Position numbers and translations under genes: made by a program. This document shows, one piece after another, positions 1 to 7,097 of a DNA stretch of 12,478 bases. Source of the DNA: Flavobacteriaceae bacterium (GTDB taxonomy: Bacteria > Bacteroidota > Bacteroidia > Flavobacteriales > Flavobacteriaceae); the NCBI GenBank assembly GCA_947443815.1, contig CANEXR010000055.1:1-12478 (forward strand). The letters are read 5' to 3'. The notes beneath the pieces were generated by a model. It saw only the letters and a list, made by a program, of their open reading frames with translations. It was not told the DNA's origin and made no database searches. Positions within the stretch are counted from its first letter, which is position 1. The number at the start of each line of letters is the position of its first letter.

Positions 1-43
1 CTATTTCGTCAAAATCACCAAGATCCAATCTATGAATAGCCAT
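1..43 (-). CDS. IPExxxVDY family protein, N-terminal fragment (cut by window edge)
   Basis: Reading leftward from the ATG at 43-41, the frame gives MAIHRLDLGDFDEI and runs off the window, so only 14 residues are visible. This matches my memory of the N-terminus of the small IPExxxVDY family protein of Flavobacteria, which commonly follows rnc and precedes pyruvate kinase. The gene order acpP, fabF, rnc, then this gene supports the call. Function is unknown. No clear promoter is visible in the 114 bp between it and rnc; a TATATTTA sequence lies just upstream on this strand but lacks a TTG partner. The call rests on 14 residues plus synteny. Confidence 0.55.
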   Translation of the reverse strand, partial: MAIHRLDLGDFDEI

Positions 44-157
44 TTCATGAAAAAATAAGTTGTAAATATAGTATTTCTATTGCTGTTTAAATATTGGTCT
101 ATAGTATGTTTTTGTTAAATTATGAACGAAAACGATATAGTTTTAAGAAATTTGATG

Positions 158-898
158 TTATTTCTTATCCATTTTTTCTTGAAATGCAAAATAAGCACGT
201 TGTGATGCCTTTTCTTCAGCCTTCTTTTTTGATGTAGCTCTTGCTTTAGCAATCACTTTATCATCTATGCTTAGTTTTACGCCAAACAGTCTTTCACCGT
301 CAATACCATTGTCTTCAAAAATATCATAATGAAATTGCCTTTTTTCTTTTTGGCACCATTCGATAACCAAACTTTTATAACTGATTACTTTTCCTTCTAG
401 TCTTGCTATGTCTACATAAGGAACAATAACTCTCTTTTGAATGAATTTTTCGCAAAACTCATATCCTCTGTCTAAGTATATAGCGCCTACCAAAGATTCG
501 AAAATATTACCATGAATATTCTCTCCAAAATGTTGTACGGGAACCTTACTTTCTATAAAACGAACTAGATTTAAATCTTTTCCTAATTCATTCAAGTGCT
601 CTCTACTTACTATTTTGGAACGCATTTTGGTTAGATATCCTTCATCTCCTGCGGGTGCTTTGTTGAATAAATGAGCCGCTATTACGGAACTCAGCATTGC
701 ATCTCCAAGAAATTCTAATCGTTCGTAATTTACTGGATTTCCATTTTCATCTAAGCGATTTGAAGAACGATGTGTGAATGCTTTTCGGTAATAATCCATG
801 TTTTTTGGTTCAAAACCAAGGATTCGTTCAATAGTATCAAAAAAAATCCCGTCTTCTTGAGAACGGGATTTCGAAAATATTTTTTTGATTAAACGCAT
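158..898 (-). CDS. rnc: Ribonuclease III
   Basis: Double-strand-specific endoribonuclease that processes rRNA precursors and structured RNAs in the cytoplasm. With the start chosen here it has 246 residues, close to the usual 220-250. The RNase III signature ERLEFLGDAML lies at about residues 60-70 and the second catalytic acidic segment, FESLVGAIYLD, at about 132-142. A C-terminal double-stranded-RNA-binding domain runs from about 173 to 240 (ends KKKAEEKASQRAYFAF). A longer reading from an ATG at 937 would overlap the fabF stop by 31 bp and add 13 residues that look non-conserved (MCISEKIRPINHF). I chose the ATG at 898-896, 8 bp after the fabF stop, because the MRLIKKIFSKSRSQEDG start looks like Flavobacterium RNase III. 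It is the third gene of the leftward acpP-fabF-rnc cluster and is probably cotranscribed with fabF. Confidence 0.95.
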   Translation of the reverse strand: MRLIKKIFSKSRSQEDGIFFDTIERILGFEPKNMDYYRKAFTHRSSNRLDENGNPVNYERLEFLGDAMLSSVIAAHLFNKAPAGDEGYLTKMRSKIVSREHLNELGKDLNLVRFIESKVPVQHFGENIHGNIFESLVGAIYLDRGYEFCEKFIQKRVIVPYVDIARLEGKVISYKSLVIEWCQKEKRQFHYDIFEDNGIDGERLFGVKLSIDDKVIAKARATSKKKAEEKASQRAYFAFQEKMDKK

Positions 899-906
899 AA
901 AATGAT

Positions 907-2160
907 TTATAGGTCTAATTTTTTCACTAATACACATGCATTATGTCCGCCGAATCCAAAAGTATTGCTCATTACCACTTTCATATCTCTTTTTTGAGCT
1001 TTATTGAAGGTAAAGTTTAACTTTTGGTCAATGTTTTCATCATCTGTAAAATGATTAATTGTTGGAGGTACAATTCCGTATTTCAAGGAAAGTATGGCTG
1101 AAATTGTTTCAACAGCACCGGCAGCACCAAGTAGGTGACCTGTCATTGATTTTGTTGAATTCAAATTCATGGTGTAAGCATGTTCCCCAAATACATGTTC
1201 GATAGCTTTAGATTCTGCTAAATCTCCAAGAGGAGTAGAAGTACCGTGCATGTTTACACCGTCTACATCTGTTGGTTTTAATCCAGCGTCTCTTAAGCAG
1301 TTTAGCATTACATTTTTGGCACCTAATCCTTCAGGATGTGGAGCAGTTATATGGTGTGCATCAGCTGACATTCCGCCACCGCCAACTTCACAATAAATAT
1401 GTGCGCCTCGGGCTATTGCATGTTCATATTCTTCAAGAATTAAAGCACCAGCTCCTTCCCCAAGTACAAATCCATCTCTACCAGCATCCATTGGTCTAGA
1501 AGCTGTTTTTGGATCGTCATTTCTGGTTGATAAAGCGTGCATAGCATTAAATCCGCCCATTCCAGCAATAGTTACAGCAGCTTCAGAACCACCAGTAACC
1601 ATAATATCGGCATGACCTAAACGGATGTAATTAAAAGCATCTATAATAGCATTAGTTGATGATGCACAAGCAGATACTGTTCCAAAGTTGGGGCCTCTAA
1701 AACCATACTTTATAGAAATATGACCACAAGCAATATCACCAATCATTTTTGGAATAAAAAAAGGATTGAATTTAGGTGTTCCATCTCCAGCAGCAAAATT
1801 AAGCACTTCTATTTGAAATGTTTCTAATCCGCCTATTCCAGATCCCCAAATTACTCCTGCACGATCTTTGTCTATTGTATCCAAATCAAAATTAGCATCT
1901 TTCATTGCTTCTTCAGAGGAAACCATAGCATATTGTGCATAACGGTCCATTTTTCTGGCTTCTTTTCGGTCTATAAATTCTTCAACATTAAAGTTTTTTA
2001 ACTCACATGCAAATTGAGTTTTGAACTTCGAAGCATCAAAATAAGTTATTGGTGCAGCTCCACTAACTCCGTTAATTAGACTGTTCCAAAATTCCTGGAT
2101 GTTATTTCCAATAGGGGTAAGCGCACCTAAACCTGTTACAACAACTCGTCTTAATACCAT
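907..2160 (-). CDS. fabF: 3-oxoacyl-[acyl-carrier-protein] synthase II (KAS II)
   Basis: Condenses malonyl-ACP with acyl-ACP in the elongation cycle of type II fatty acid synthesis. It has 417 residues, the normal size for FabF. The thiolase-fold catalytic triad is complete: nucleophile Cys165 in VSACASSTN, His305 in NMHGTSTPLGD and His342 in GHLLGAAGA. These line up with Cys163, His303 and His340 of the E. coli enzyme. The Gly-rich C-terminal motif NTFGFGGHN is at 399-407. The gene starts with ATG directly before MVLRRVVVTGLGALTP, as expected for the family. It lies 181 bp downstream of acpP, whose product carries its substrates, and 8 bp upstream of rnc. A terminator-like hairpin separates it from acpP. 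I found no convincing promoter in the gap, so fabF probably depends on read-through, but a weak internal promoter cannot be excluded. Confidence 0.97.
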   Translation of the reverse strand: MVLRRVVVTGLGALTPIGNNIQEFWNSLINGVSGAAPITYFDASKFKTQFACELKNFNVEEFIDRKEARKMDRYAQYAMVSSEEAMKDANFDLDTIDKDRAGVIWGSGIGGLETFQIEVLNFAAGDGTPKFNPFFIPKMIGDIACGHISIKYGFRGPNFGTVSACASSTNAIIDAFNYIRLGHADIMVTGGSEAAVTIAGMGGFNAMHALSTRNDDPKTASRPMDAGRDGFVLGEGAGALILEEYEHAIARGAHIYCEVGGGGMSADAHHITAPHPEGLGAKNVMLNCLRDAGLKPTDVDGVNMHGTSTPLGDLAESKAIEHVFGEHAYTMNLNSTKSMTGHLLGAAGAVETISAILSLKYGIVPPTINHFTDDENIDQKLNFTFNKAQKRDMKVVMSNTFGFGGHNACVLVKKLDL

Positions 2161-2287
2161 AACTTATGTATTTTGTTAGCTTTAAACAAATAAAACCCAC
2201 GCCTTCTTAATTGTATTATTCTTACAAAAGAGCCATGGGCATTACATTATAAATATTTTTTTGATTGAAACTCAATCGCGAATTCAT

Positions 2288-2334
2288 TTTTAAAAAAAAT
2301 AATAACACCCGAGTACAAGAATTGCATCGGGTGT
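2288..2334 (-). terminator. Intrinsic terminator or attenuator after acpP
   Basis: On the leftward strand an 8-bp perfect stem, ACACCCGA with TCGGGTGT (plus coordinates 2327-2334 and 2305-2312), encloses a further TGCAA/TTGTA pairing with loop TTC and one bulged C. It is followed by TATTATTTTTTTT. It sits just 7 bp after the acpP stop, so it should end most acpP transcripts and let a fraction continue into fabF and rnc. Confidence 0.75.
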
Positions 2335-2341
2335 ATGTGTA

Positions 2342-2578
2342 TTATTTTTTAGCTTCCTCGATGTAAGAGATTGCTTGACCAACAGTAGCAATGTTTTCTG
2401 CTTGATCGTCTGGAATTTGAATGTCAAATTCTTTTTCGAATTCCATGATAAGCTCTACAGTGTCTAATGAGTCAGCTCCTAAATCATTAGTGAAGCTTGC
2501 TTCTGTTACAACTTCGTTTTCGTCAACACCTAATTTGTCTACGATAATCGCTTTTACTCTTGATGCAATGTCTGACAT
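2342..2578 (-). CDS. acpP: Acyl carrier protein
   Basis: Small acidic carrier that holds growing acyl chains on a 4'-phosphopantetheine arm during fatty acid synthesis. It has 78 residues, the usual length. Ser37 in the GADSLD motif (34-39) is the phosphopantetheine attachment site, and helix II continues as TVELIMEFEKEF, which contacts partner enzymes such as FabF. The sequence is strongly acidic, with few basic residues after the first 15. It is the first gene of the leftward cluster with fabF and rnc, is preceded by its own promoter, and is followed immediately by a terminator hairpin. This fits the high, separate expression expected of ACP. Confidence 0.98.
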   Translation of the reverse strand: MSDIASRVKAIIVDKLGVDENEVVTEASFTNDLGADSLDTVELIMEFEKEFDIQIPDDQAENIATVGQAISYIEEAKK

Positions 2579-2608
2579 AATCTTTAATTTTAGAATTTAA
2601 TTTGTTGG

Positions 2609-2637
2609 CAAAAATAAAAAACTTTATTTTAAAACAA
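2609..2637 (-). promoter_or_regulatory. acpP promoter (Bacteroidota type)
   Basis: On the leftward strand TTG (2637-2635) is followed after 18 nt by TATTTTTG (2616-2609), a full match to the Bacteroidota TTG/TAnnTTTG housekeeping consensus. The expected start site is about 2604, giving an A/T-rich leader of about 25 nt before the acpP ATG. Confidence 0.75.
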
Positions 2638-2752
2638 CTATTTAGTTAATAAATGTGTAAACTAATTTATGAAATTTATTTTAACAAAGACTTCTCAATG
2701 TTATTTTTTTTCATTTTTTATCCCGTTTTTTGCATAATAAACACCTCAGGTT

Positions 2753-3322
2753 ATGAAAAGAATAGTCGTTTTTGCTTCGGGTTCGGGGACTAATGCCGAA
2801 AATATTATAAAATATTTTGCCACAACAAAAATGGCAACTGTTACACATGTATTTACCAATAATCCAAATGCAAAAGTCATTGATAAAGCCAAAAACAATC
2901 AAGTTTTAACTACTATTTTCTCCAAAGAAGACTTATTTGAAGGAAAAGTAACACTTCAAATTAATGAAATTAAACCTGATTTGATAGTTTTGGCAGGTTT
3001 TTTATTGAAATTTCCTCAAAATATAATTGAAGCTTATCCCGATAAAATCATAAATATTCATCCTGCATTATTGCCTAAATATGGTGGAAAAGGGATGTAT
3101 GGTATGCATATTCATAGAGCAGTTGTTGATAATAAAGAGATAGAAACCGGTATTACAATCCATTATGTAAATGAAAATTATGATGAAGGGAATATCATTT
3201 TTCAAAAAAAAGTAGCTTTATTGGCCAACGACACCCCCGAAGATGTAGCAGCAAAAATTCATGAATTGGAACAAGAACATTTTCCCGTTATTATTGAAAA
3301 TTGGTTAACAACTAATCGCTAA
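2753..3322 (+). CDS. purN: Phosphoribosylglycinamide formyltransferase (GAR transformylase)
   Basis: Transfers a formyl group from 10-formyltetrahydrofolate to GAR, step 3 of de novo IMP synthesis. It has 189 residues, typical for PurN. The N-terminal FASGSGTN segment (7-14) is the phosphate-binding loop for GAR. The catalytic set is Asn101 and His103 in NIHPALLPKYGG and Asp144 in ENYDEG, matching Asn106, His108 and Asp144 of E. coli PurN. The ATG at 2753 is chosen because MKRIVVFASGSGTN is the normal family start. It is divergent from acpP, with 174 bp between starts. A clear promoter is not visible: a GTTTTTTG sequence about 20 bp upstream is only a partial -7 match. rnhA follows with almost no gap, and the long PurF gene lies two genes further downstream. 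Confidence 0.96.
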   Translation: MKRIVVFASGSGTNAENIIKYFATTKMATVTHVFTNNPNAKVIDKAKNNQVLTTIFSKEDLFEGKVTLQINEIKPDLIVLAGFLLKFPQNIIEAYPDKIINIHPALLPKYGGKGMYGMHIHRAVVDNKEIETGITIHYVNENYDEGNIIFQKKVALLANDTPEDVAAKIHELEQEHFPVIIENWLTTNR

Positions 3323-3331
3323 TTGCTTATT

Positions 3332-3811
3332 TTGGAACACGAAGTTCATATTTATACAGATGGCGCTGCCAAAGGCAATCCTGGTCCTGGCGGATATGGT
3401 GTTGTTATGGAATGGGTTGGAAAGCCCTATAAAAAAGAATTTTATGAAGGTTTCAGGCATACTACTAATAATAGAATGGAATTATTGGCTGTAATAGTTG
3501 GTCTTGAAAAACTAAAAAATCCAAAAACCAAGGTGTTAGTTGTCTCTGATTCTAAATATGTGGTGGATTCTGTTGTAAAAAAGTGGGTTTTAGGTTGGGA
3601 AAAAAAAGGGTTTGCAGATCGAAAAAATTCCGACTTATGGAAACGCTTCCTTATTATATACCGAAAACATCATGTAGATTTCAAATGGATAAAAGGACAT
3701 AACAATCATCCCCAAAACGAGAGGTGCGATGAATTAGCAGTTTTTGCATCGAACCAAAAAACACTTTCTGTCGATGCTTTTTATGAGAAAGAAGAGGGGA
3801 AGTTGTTGTAA
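3332..3811 (+). CDS. rnhA: Ribonuclease HI
   Basis: Degrades the RNA strand of RNA-DNA hybrids. The active site is complete. Counting from the TTG at 3332 (159 residues), Asp10 is in IYTDGAAKGNPG, Glu50 in NRMELLAV, Asp73 in VVSDSKYV, His123 in KGHNNHP and Asp133 in ERCDELA, matching E. coli D10, E48, D70, H124 and D134. The frame has no ATG before the catalytic core; the first is deep in GYGVVME, so a non-ATG start is needed. Two TTG codons are possible: 3323, directly abutting the purN stop, and 3332. I prefer 3332 because it gives a short N-terminus (MEHEVHIYTDG) like other family members and places the first Asp at residue 10. The tight spacing to purN suggests translational coupling and cotranscription. 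Confidence 0.93.
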   Translation: MEHEVHIYTDGAAKGNPGPGGYGVVMEWVGKPYKKEFYEGFRHTTNNRMELLAVIVGLEKLKNPKTKVLVVSDSKYVVDSVVKKWVLGWEKKGFADRKNSDLWKRFLIIYRKHHVDFKWIKGHNNHPQNERCDELAVFASNQKTLSVDAFYEKEEGKLL

Positions 3812-3862
3812 ACGCTTGTTTTTCAGAATTATAAATTATGAAAACTTTACAATTCTAATCCG

Positions 3863-3893
3863 TTGCAACTTTGTAACTTATAAACTATCTTTG
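3863..3893 (+). promoter_or_regulatory. Promoter of the PfkB-family kinase gene
   Basis: TTG (3863-3865), 20-nt spacer, TATCTTTG (3886-3893), a full match to the Bacteroidota consensus. The expected start is near 3898, giving a leader of about 20 nt before the ATG at 3917. It makes the kinase gene independent of purN-rnhA. Confidence 0.75.
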
Positions 3894-3916
3894 CGCCTTA
3901 ATTCGAAACTCATAAA

Positions 3917-4843
3917 ATGAATAAATTATTGATCGTAGGAACCGTAGCTTTCGACGCCATTGAAACCCCTTTTGGTAAAACGGATAAAATTCTAGGTGGT
4001 GCTGCAACTTATATAGGGCTTTCGGCTTCTTTTTTTAATTTAAAATCGGCTATAGTTTCTGTTGTTGGTGAGGATTTTCCACAAGAATATTTAGATTTAT
4101 TAACAGCAAGAAATATTGATATTTCTGGTCTTGAAATGGTTAAAGGCGGAAAGACTTTCTTTTGGAGCGGTTTGTATCACAATGATTTAAATTCAAGAGA
4201 TACTTTGGCTACAGAACTCAATGTTTTGGCTGACTTTCAACCTAAAGTCCCTCAGGATTTTAAAAATGCTGAAATCGTAATGCTAGGAAACCTTCACCCA
4301 TTGGTACAAAGTAGTGTTATTGACCAAATGGAATCTAAACCGAAGTTAATCGTTTTAGACACCATGAATTTTTGGATGGATTGCGCTTTACCTGAGTTGC
4401 TTGACGTAATGAAGAGAGTGGATGTTATAACAATTAATGATGAAGAAGCAAGACAACTTTCAGGAGAATACTCATTAGTAAAAGCTGCTGCTAAAATTCA
4501 TACCATGGGACCTAAATATGTGGTAATAAAAAAAGGAGAACATGGCGCCTTATTGTTTCATAATAAAGAAGTGTTTTTTGCTCCAGCATTACCGCTAGAA
4601 GATGTTTTTGATCCAACAGGAGCAGGCGATACTTTTGCAGGTGGATTTTCAGGTTACATTGCACAAAGCGAAAATGTGTCTTTTAATAATTTGAAAAATG
4701 CAGTAATTTATGGTTCTAATTTAGCTTCATTTTGTGTGGAGAAATTTGGAACAGAAAGAATGATAGATTTAGATAAAACCCAAGTAGTATCTAGATTACA
4801 ACAATTTAAATCATTGACACAATTTGATGTAGAATTATCATAA
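3917..4843 (+). CDS. PfkB/ribokinase-family kinase, substrate unknown
   Basis: ATP-dependent kinase of the ribokinase/PfkB superfamily, which phosphorylates sugars or nucleosides. It has 308 residues. The N-terminal substrate-binding signature GGAATYIGLSASF is at 28-40, followed by SVVGEDF at 48-54. The PfkB signature 2, DPTGAGDTFAGGF, is at 232-244; Asp238 is the catalytic base and GAGD forms the anion hole. DTMNFW (148-153) and TINDEEA (172-178) are typical mid-domain segments. The N-terminus MNKLLIVGTVAFDAIETP is standard. It has its own promoter and terminator, yet lies between purN-rnhA and purF. A nucleoside (adenosine- or inosine-type) substrate is therefore possible, but family membership alone cannot separate this from ribose or another sugar. 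Confidence 0.9.
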   Translation: MNKLLIVGTVAFDAIETPFGKTDKILGGAATYIGLSASFFNLKSAIVSVVGEDFPQEYLDLLTARNIDISGLEMVKGGKTFFWSGLYHNDLNSRDTLATELNVLADFQPKVPQDFKNAEIVMLGNLHPLVQSSVIDQMESKPKLIVLDTMNFWMDCALPELLDVMKRVDVITINDEEARQLSGEYSLVKAAAKIHTMGPKYVVIKKGEHGALLFHNKEVFFAPALPLEDVFDPTGAGDTFAGGFSGYIAQSENVSFNNLKNAVIYGSNLASFCVEKFGTERMIDLDKTQVVSRLQQFKSLTQFDVELS

Positions 4844-4846
4844 ACT

Positions 4847-4878
4847 AATGCCTCAAATTTCTGGGGCATTTTTTATTT
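4847..4878 (+). terminator. Intrinsic terminator after the PfkB kinase gene
   Basis: ATGCCTCA (4848-4855) pairs with TGGGGCAT (4862-4869) over 8 bp including one G-U, with loop AATTTC, and leads into TTTTTTATTT. It starts 4 bp after the kinase stop codon. Confidence 0.85.
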
Positions 4879-4935
4879 AAAAAAAGATTTACAAAGAGAA
4901 AACGTACAACACACAACATACAATACTACAACACA

Positions 4936-6834
4936 ATGAGCGACGCTTTAAAACACGAATGTGGAATAGCCTTAGTTAGACTACTAAAACCGCTTGAGTT
5001 CTACAAAGAAAAATACGGAACCGCTTTTTATGGAATACAAAAAATGTATCTCCTTATGGAAAAGCAACACAACCGTGGTCAAGATGGAGCCGGTTTTGCC
5101 AGCATCAAATTAGATGTAGAACCAGGAGAGCGCTATATTAGTAGAGTACGTTCCAATCATGCACAACCTATTCAGGATGTTTTTGCTCAAATCAATGAAA
5201 GAATCAATGAAGAAATGGCCTTGCATCCAGAATATGCGGATAATGTAGCACTTCAAAAAGCAAATATCCCTTACATCGGCGAACTGTTTTTAGGACATGT
5301 TCGTTACGGAACTTTTGGTAAAAATAGCATCGAAAGCGTACATCCTTTTTTACGTCAAAACAACTGGATGCACCGAAACTTGATTTTGGCTGGTAACTTT
5401 AACATGACCAATGTAAAAGAGCTTTTCCAAAGTCTAGTAGAATTAGGACAGCATCCAAAAGAAATGGCGGATACTGTAACGGTGATGGAAAAAATCGGGC
5501 ACTTCTTAGACAATGCAGTAACAGATTTATACCAAGAATGCAAAAACGAAGGCTTGAATAAAAGAGAAGCTTCTCCAGTAATTGCAGAGCGTTTGGATAT
5601 AGCTAAGATTTTAACAAGAGCATCCAAAAATTTAGATGGAGGATACGCAATGGCTGGATTATTAGGCCACGGAGATGCTTTTGTGTTTAGAGATCCAGCT
5701 GGAATACGTCCTGCTTATTTTTATCAAGACGATGAAATTGTAGTAGTAGCATCAGAACGACCTGTTATCCAAACCGTATTTAATGTTCCTTTCGAAAAAG
5801 TCCAAGAAATCGAACCAGGAAACGCACTAATCATAAAGAAAAACGGAACTGTTTCTATGAAAGAAATTCTTGTTCCAACTGTCAAAAAAGCCTGCTCTTT
5901 TGAACGTATTTATTTTTCAAGAGGAAGTGATGCTGAGATTTATCAAGAACGTAAAAATTTAGGAAAACTAATTTTACCAGCCGTTTTAGAATCGATAGAT
6001 CAAGATACTGACAATACTGTTTTTTCATACATTCCCAATACGGCCGAAACCTCTTTCTACGGATTGATTGAAGCCGCACAAGACTTTCTGAACCAAAGAA
6101 AAAATAATTTTATTCTCGAAAACAGGAATTCTTTGACCAAAGAAACCTTACAGGAATTATTAGCCGTAAAAATACGTACGGAAAAAGTAGCTATAAAAGA
6201 TGCAAAACTCAGAACCTTCATAACCGAAGACAGCAGCAGAGACGATTTAGTAGCACACGTTTATGATGTTACTTACGGCGTGATAAAACCAACAGACAAT
6301 CTAGTTATCATCGATGACAGTATTGTTCGAGGCACAACGCTAAAAATGAGTATCATCAAAATGATGGATCGACTAAAGCCAAAAAGAATCGTAATTGTAT
6401 CCTCTGCACCACAAATAAGATACCCCGATTGTTACGGAATTGATATGGCTAAACTGGAAGGTCTAGTAGCATTTAGAGCCGCATTAGAATTATTAAAAGA
6501 AAGAAACTTGTATCATATTGTTGATGAAGTCTATGCTAAATGTAAAGCACAGGAAAATTATCATGACAATGAAGTAGTAAATTATGTAACCGCAATTTAC
6601 GCACCATTTCAACCACAGGAAGTTTCAGACAAAATAGCACAAATGCTAAGTTCTCCTGAAATTAATGCGGAAGTGAAAATAATATTTCAAACCGTAGAAG
6701 ATTTACATATTGCCTGTCCGAAAAATCTTGGAGATTGGTATTTCACAGGAGATTATCCAACTCCAGGAGGGAATCGTGTGGTAAACCGTGCTTTCATGAA
6801 TTTTTACGAAGGAAAAGATGCAAGAGCCTACTAG
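4936..6834 (+). CDS. purF: Amidophosphoribosyltransferase, long (632-residue) PurF form
   Basis: Catalyses PRPP + glutamine to 5-phosphoribosylamine, the first committed step of purine synthesis. Class II glutamine amidotransferase domain: Cys9 in HECGIAL is the nucleophile, preceded by 8 residues (MSDALKHE) that resemble a cleaved propeptide ending E|C. HNRGQDGAG (45-53), HVRYGT (121-126), LAGNFN (151-156) and FRDPAGIRP (251-259) are the glutaminase motifs. The phosphoribosyltransferase PRPP loop is VIIDDSIVRGTT (457-468), then YPDCYGIDM. At 632 residues it is well over 100 longer than E. coli PurF (505). Extra material lies around 85-115, 195-225 and 380-430. The Cys pattern of the 4Fe-4S PurF type is not evident. 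Bacteroidota can carry a second, canonical PurF; none is in this window. The leader is A/C-rich, with no clear promoter seen. Confidence 0.9.
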   Translation: MSDALKHECGIALVRLLKPLEFYKEKYGTAFYGIQKMYLLMEKQHNRGQDGAGFASIKLDVEPGERYISRVRSNHAQPIQDVFAQINERINEEMALHPEYADNVALQKANIPYIGELFLGHVRYGTFGKNSIESVHPFLRQNNWMHRNLILAGNFNMTNVKELFQSLVELGQHPKEMADTVTVMEKIGHFLDNAVTDLYQECKNEGLNKREASPVIAERLDIAKILTRASKNLDGGYAMAGLLGHGDAFVFRDPAGIRPAYFYQDDEIVVVASERPVIQTVFNVPFEKVQEIEPGNALIIKKNGTVSMKEILVPTVKKACSFERIYFSRGSDAEIYQERKNLGKLILPAVLESIDQDTDNTVFSYIPNTAETSFYGLIEAAQDFLNQRKNNFILENRNSLTKETLQELLAVKIRTEKVAIKDAKLRTFITEDSSRDDLVAHVYDVTYGVIKPTDNLVIIDDSIVRGTTLKMSIIKMMDRLKPKRIVIVSSAPQIRYPDCYGIDMAKLEGLVAFRAALELLKERNLYHIVDEVYAKCKAQENYHDNEVVNYVTAIYAPFQPQEVSDKIAQMLSSPEINAEVKIIFQTVEDLHIACPKNLGDWYFTGDYPTPGGNRVVNRAFMNFYEGKDARAY

Positions 6835-6885
6835 AAACTAAAAAAATACCATTAATCGATTTTATAGGTTGTTTATCTAAGAAAT

Positions 6886-6916
6886 TTGTGTAACAATAAC
6901 TACTGTTATATATTTG
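6886..6916 (+). promoter_or_regulatory. Promoter of a predicted small RNA
   Basis: TTG (6886-6888), 20-nt spacer, TATATTTG (6909-6916): a full match to the Bacteroidota consensus, located 50 bp after the purF stop. The next gene (sod) is on the opposite strand, so this promoter serves no annotated gene. The expected start is about 6920. Confidence 0.75.
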
Positions 6917-6919
6917 AAT

Positions 6920-6991
6920 ACCATTAACATTAGTAGGTTAAGTTTATGGTAGATTTGGGGCAAAAAGGGTGGAAGGAATTCCACCTTTTTT
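6920..6991 (+). ncRNA. Predicted small RNA of about 72 nt (novel candidate)
   Basis: A consensus promoter points at this interval and a strong intrinsic terminator closes it, with no credible reading frame between. From the expected start, ACCA (6920-6923) pairs with TGGT (6947-6950) and TTAAC (6924-6928) pairs with GTTAA (6937-6941). This makes a 5' hairpin with an 8-nt loop and a 5-nt bulge that begins at the predicted first base. A single-stranded linker, AGATTTGGGGC plus A5, follows (6951-6966) and could be a target-pairing region. The terminator hairpin with 6 Ts ends the RNA. The three-part layout (5' stem, free linker, terminator) is typical of trans-acting regulatory RNAs. The alternative is that this is the purF 3' UTR with a fortuitous promoter. 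Transcription has not been shown here. Confidence 0.6.
6962..6991 (+). terminator. Intrinsic terminator ending the predicted small RNA (and purF read-through)
   Basis: GGTGGAA (6968-6974) pairs perfectly with TTCCACC (6979-6985) across a GGAA loop. A5 precedes it and T6 follows, so the stem can extend by A-U pairs. It is nearly symmetric and may also stop leftward transcription from sod. Confidence 0.88.
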
Positions 6992-7028
6992 ATTGGAATA
7001 AAGTCAAGGATTTGTTTAGAAAATCCAC

Positions 7029-7070
7029 AAAAAAAAAGACGAATAAAACTTTCAAAAAAGCCTATCCGTC
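7029..7070 (-). terminator. Intrinsic terminator of the superoxide dismutase gene
   Basis: On the leftward strand GACGGATA pairs with TATTCGTC (one G-U), and inside it GGCTTT pairs with AAAGTT around a TTTG loop with one extra T. Nine Ts follow. It lies 27 bp after the sod stop codon. Confidence 0.8.
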
Positions 7071-7097
7071 TATCTTATAATAAGGGTTTCCTAAATA

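Noticed and set aside
898..937. Upstream ATG for rnc, adding 13 residues
   Set aside because: It would overlap the fabF stop by 31 bp and adds residues that do not look like the family. The ATG at 898 fits better.
2262..2276. GATTGA/TCAATC hairpin upstream of fabF
   Set aside because: Short stem with no T-run in either useful direction; probably incidental.
2711..2902. 63-codon leftward frame over the purN start
   Set aside because: Antisense shadow of purN, with no signal or family resemblance.
5355..5627. 90-codon leftward frame inside purF
   Set aside because: Antisense shadow of a clear purF coding frame.
6923..6934. ATTAACATTAGT occurring both in the predicted sRNA and at 11145-11156
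   Set aside because: A 12-mer of this A/T-rich composition can recur by chance in 12 kb. The surrounding sequences are not similar and only one copy is in the spaced repeat pair.
6947..7080. 44-codon frame starting at ATG 6946 through the sRNA terminator
   Set aside because: It runs through two terminator hairpins and is Lys-rich low-complexity. It has no family resemblance and is best explained as chance.
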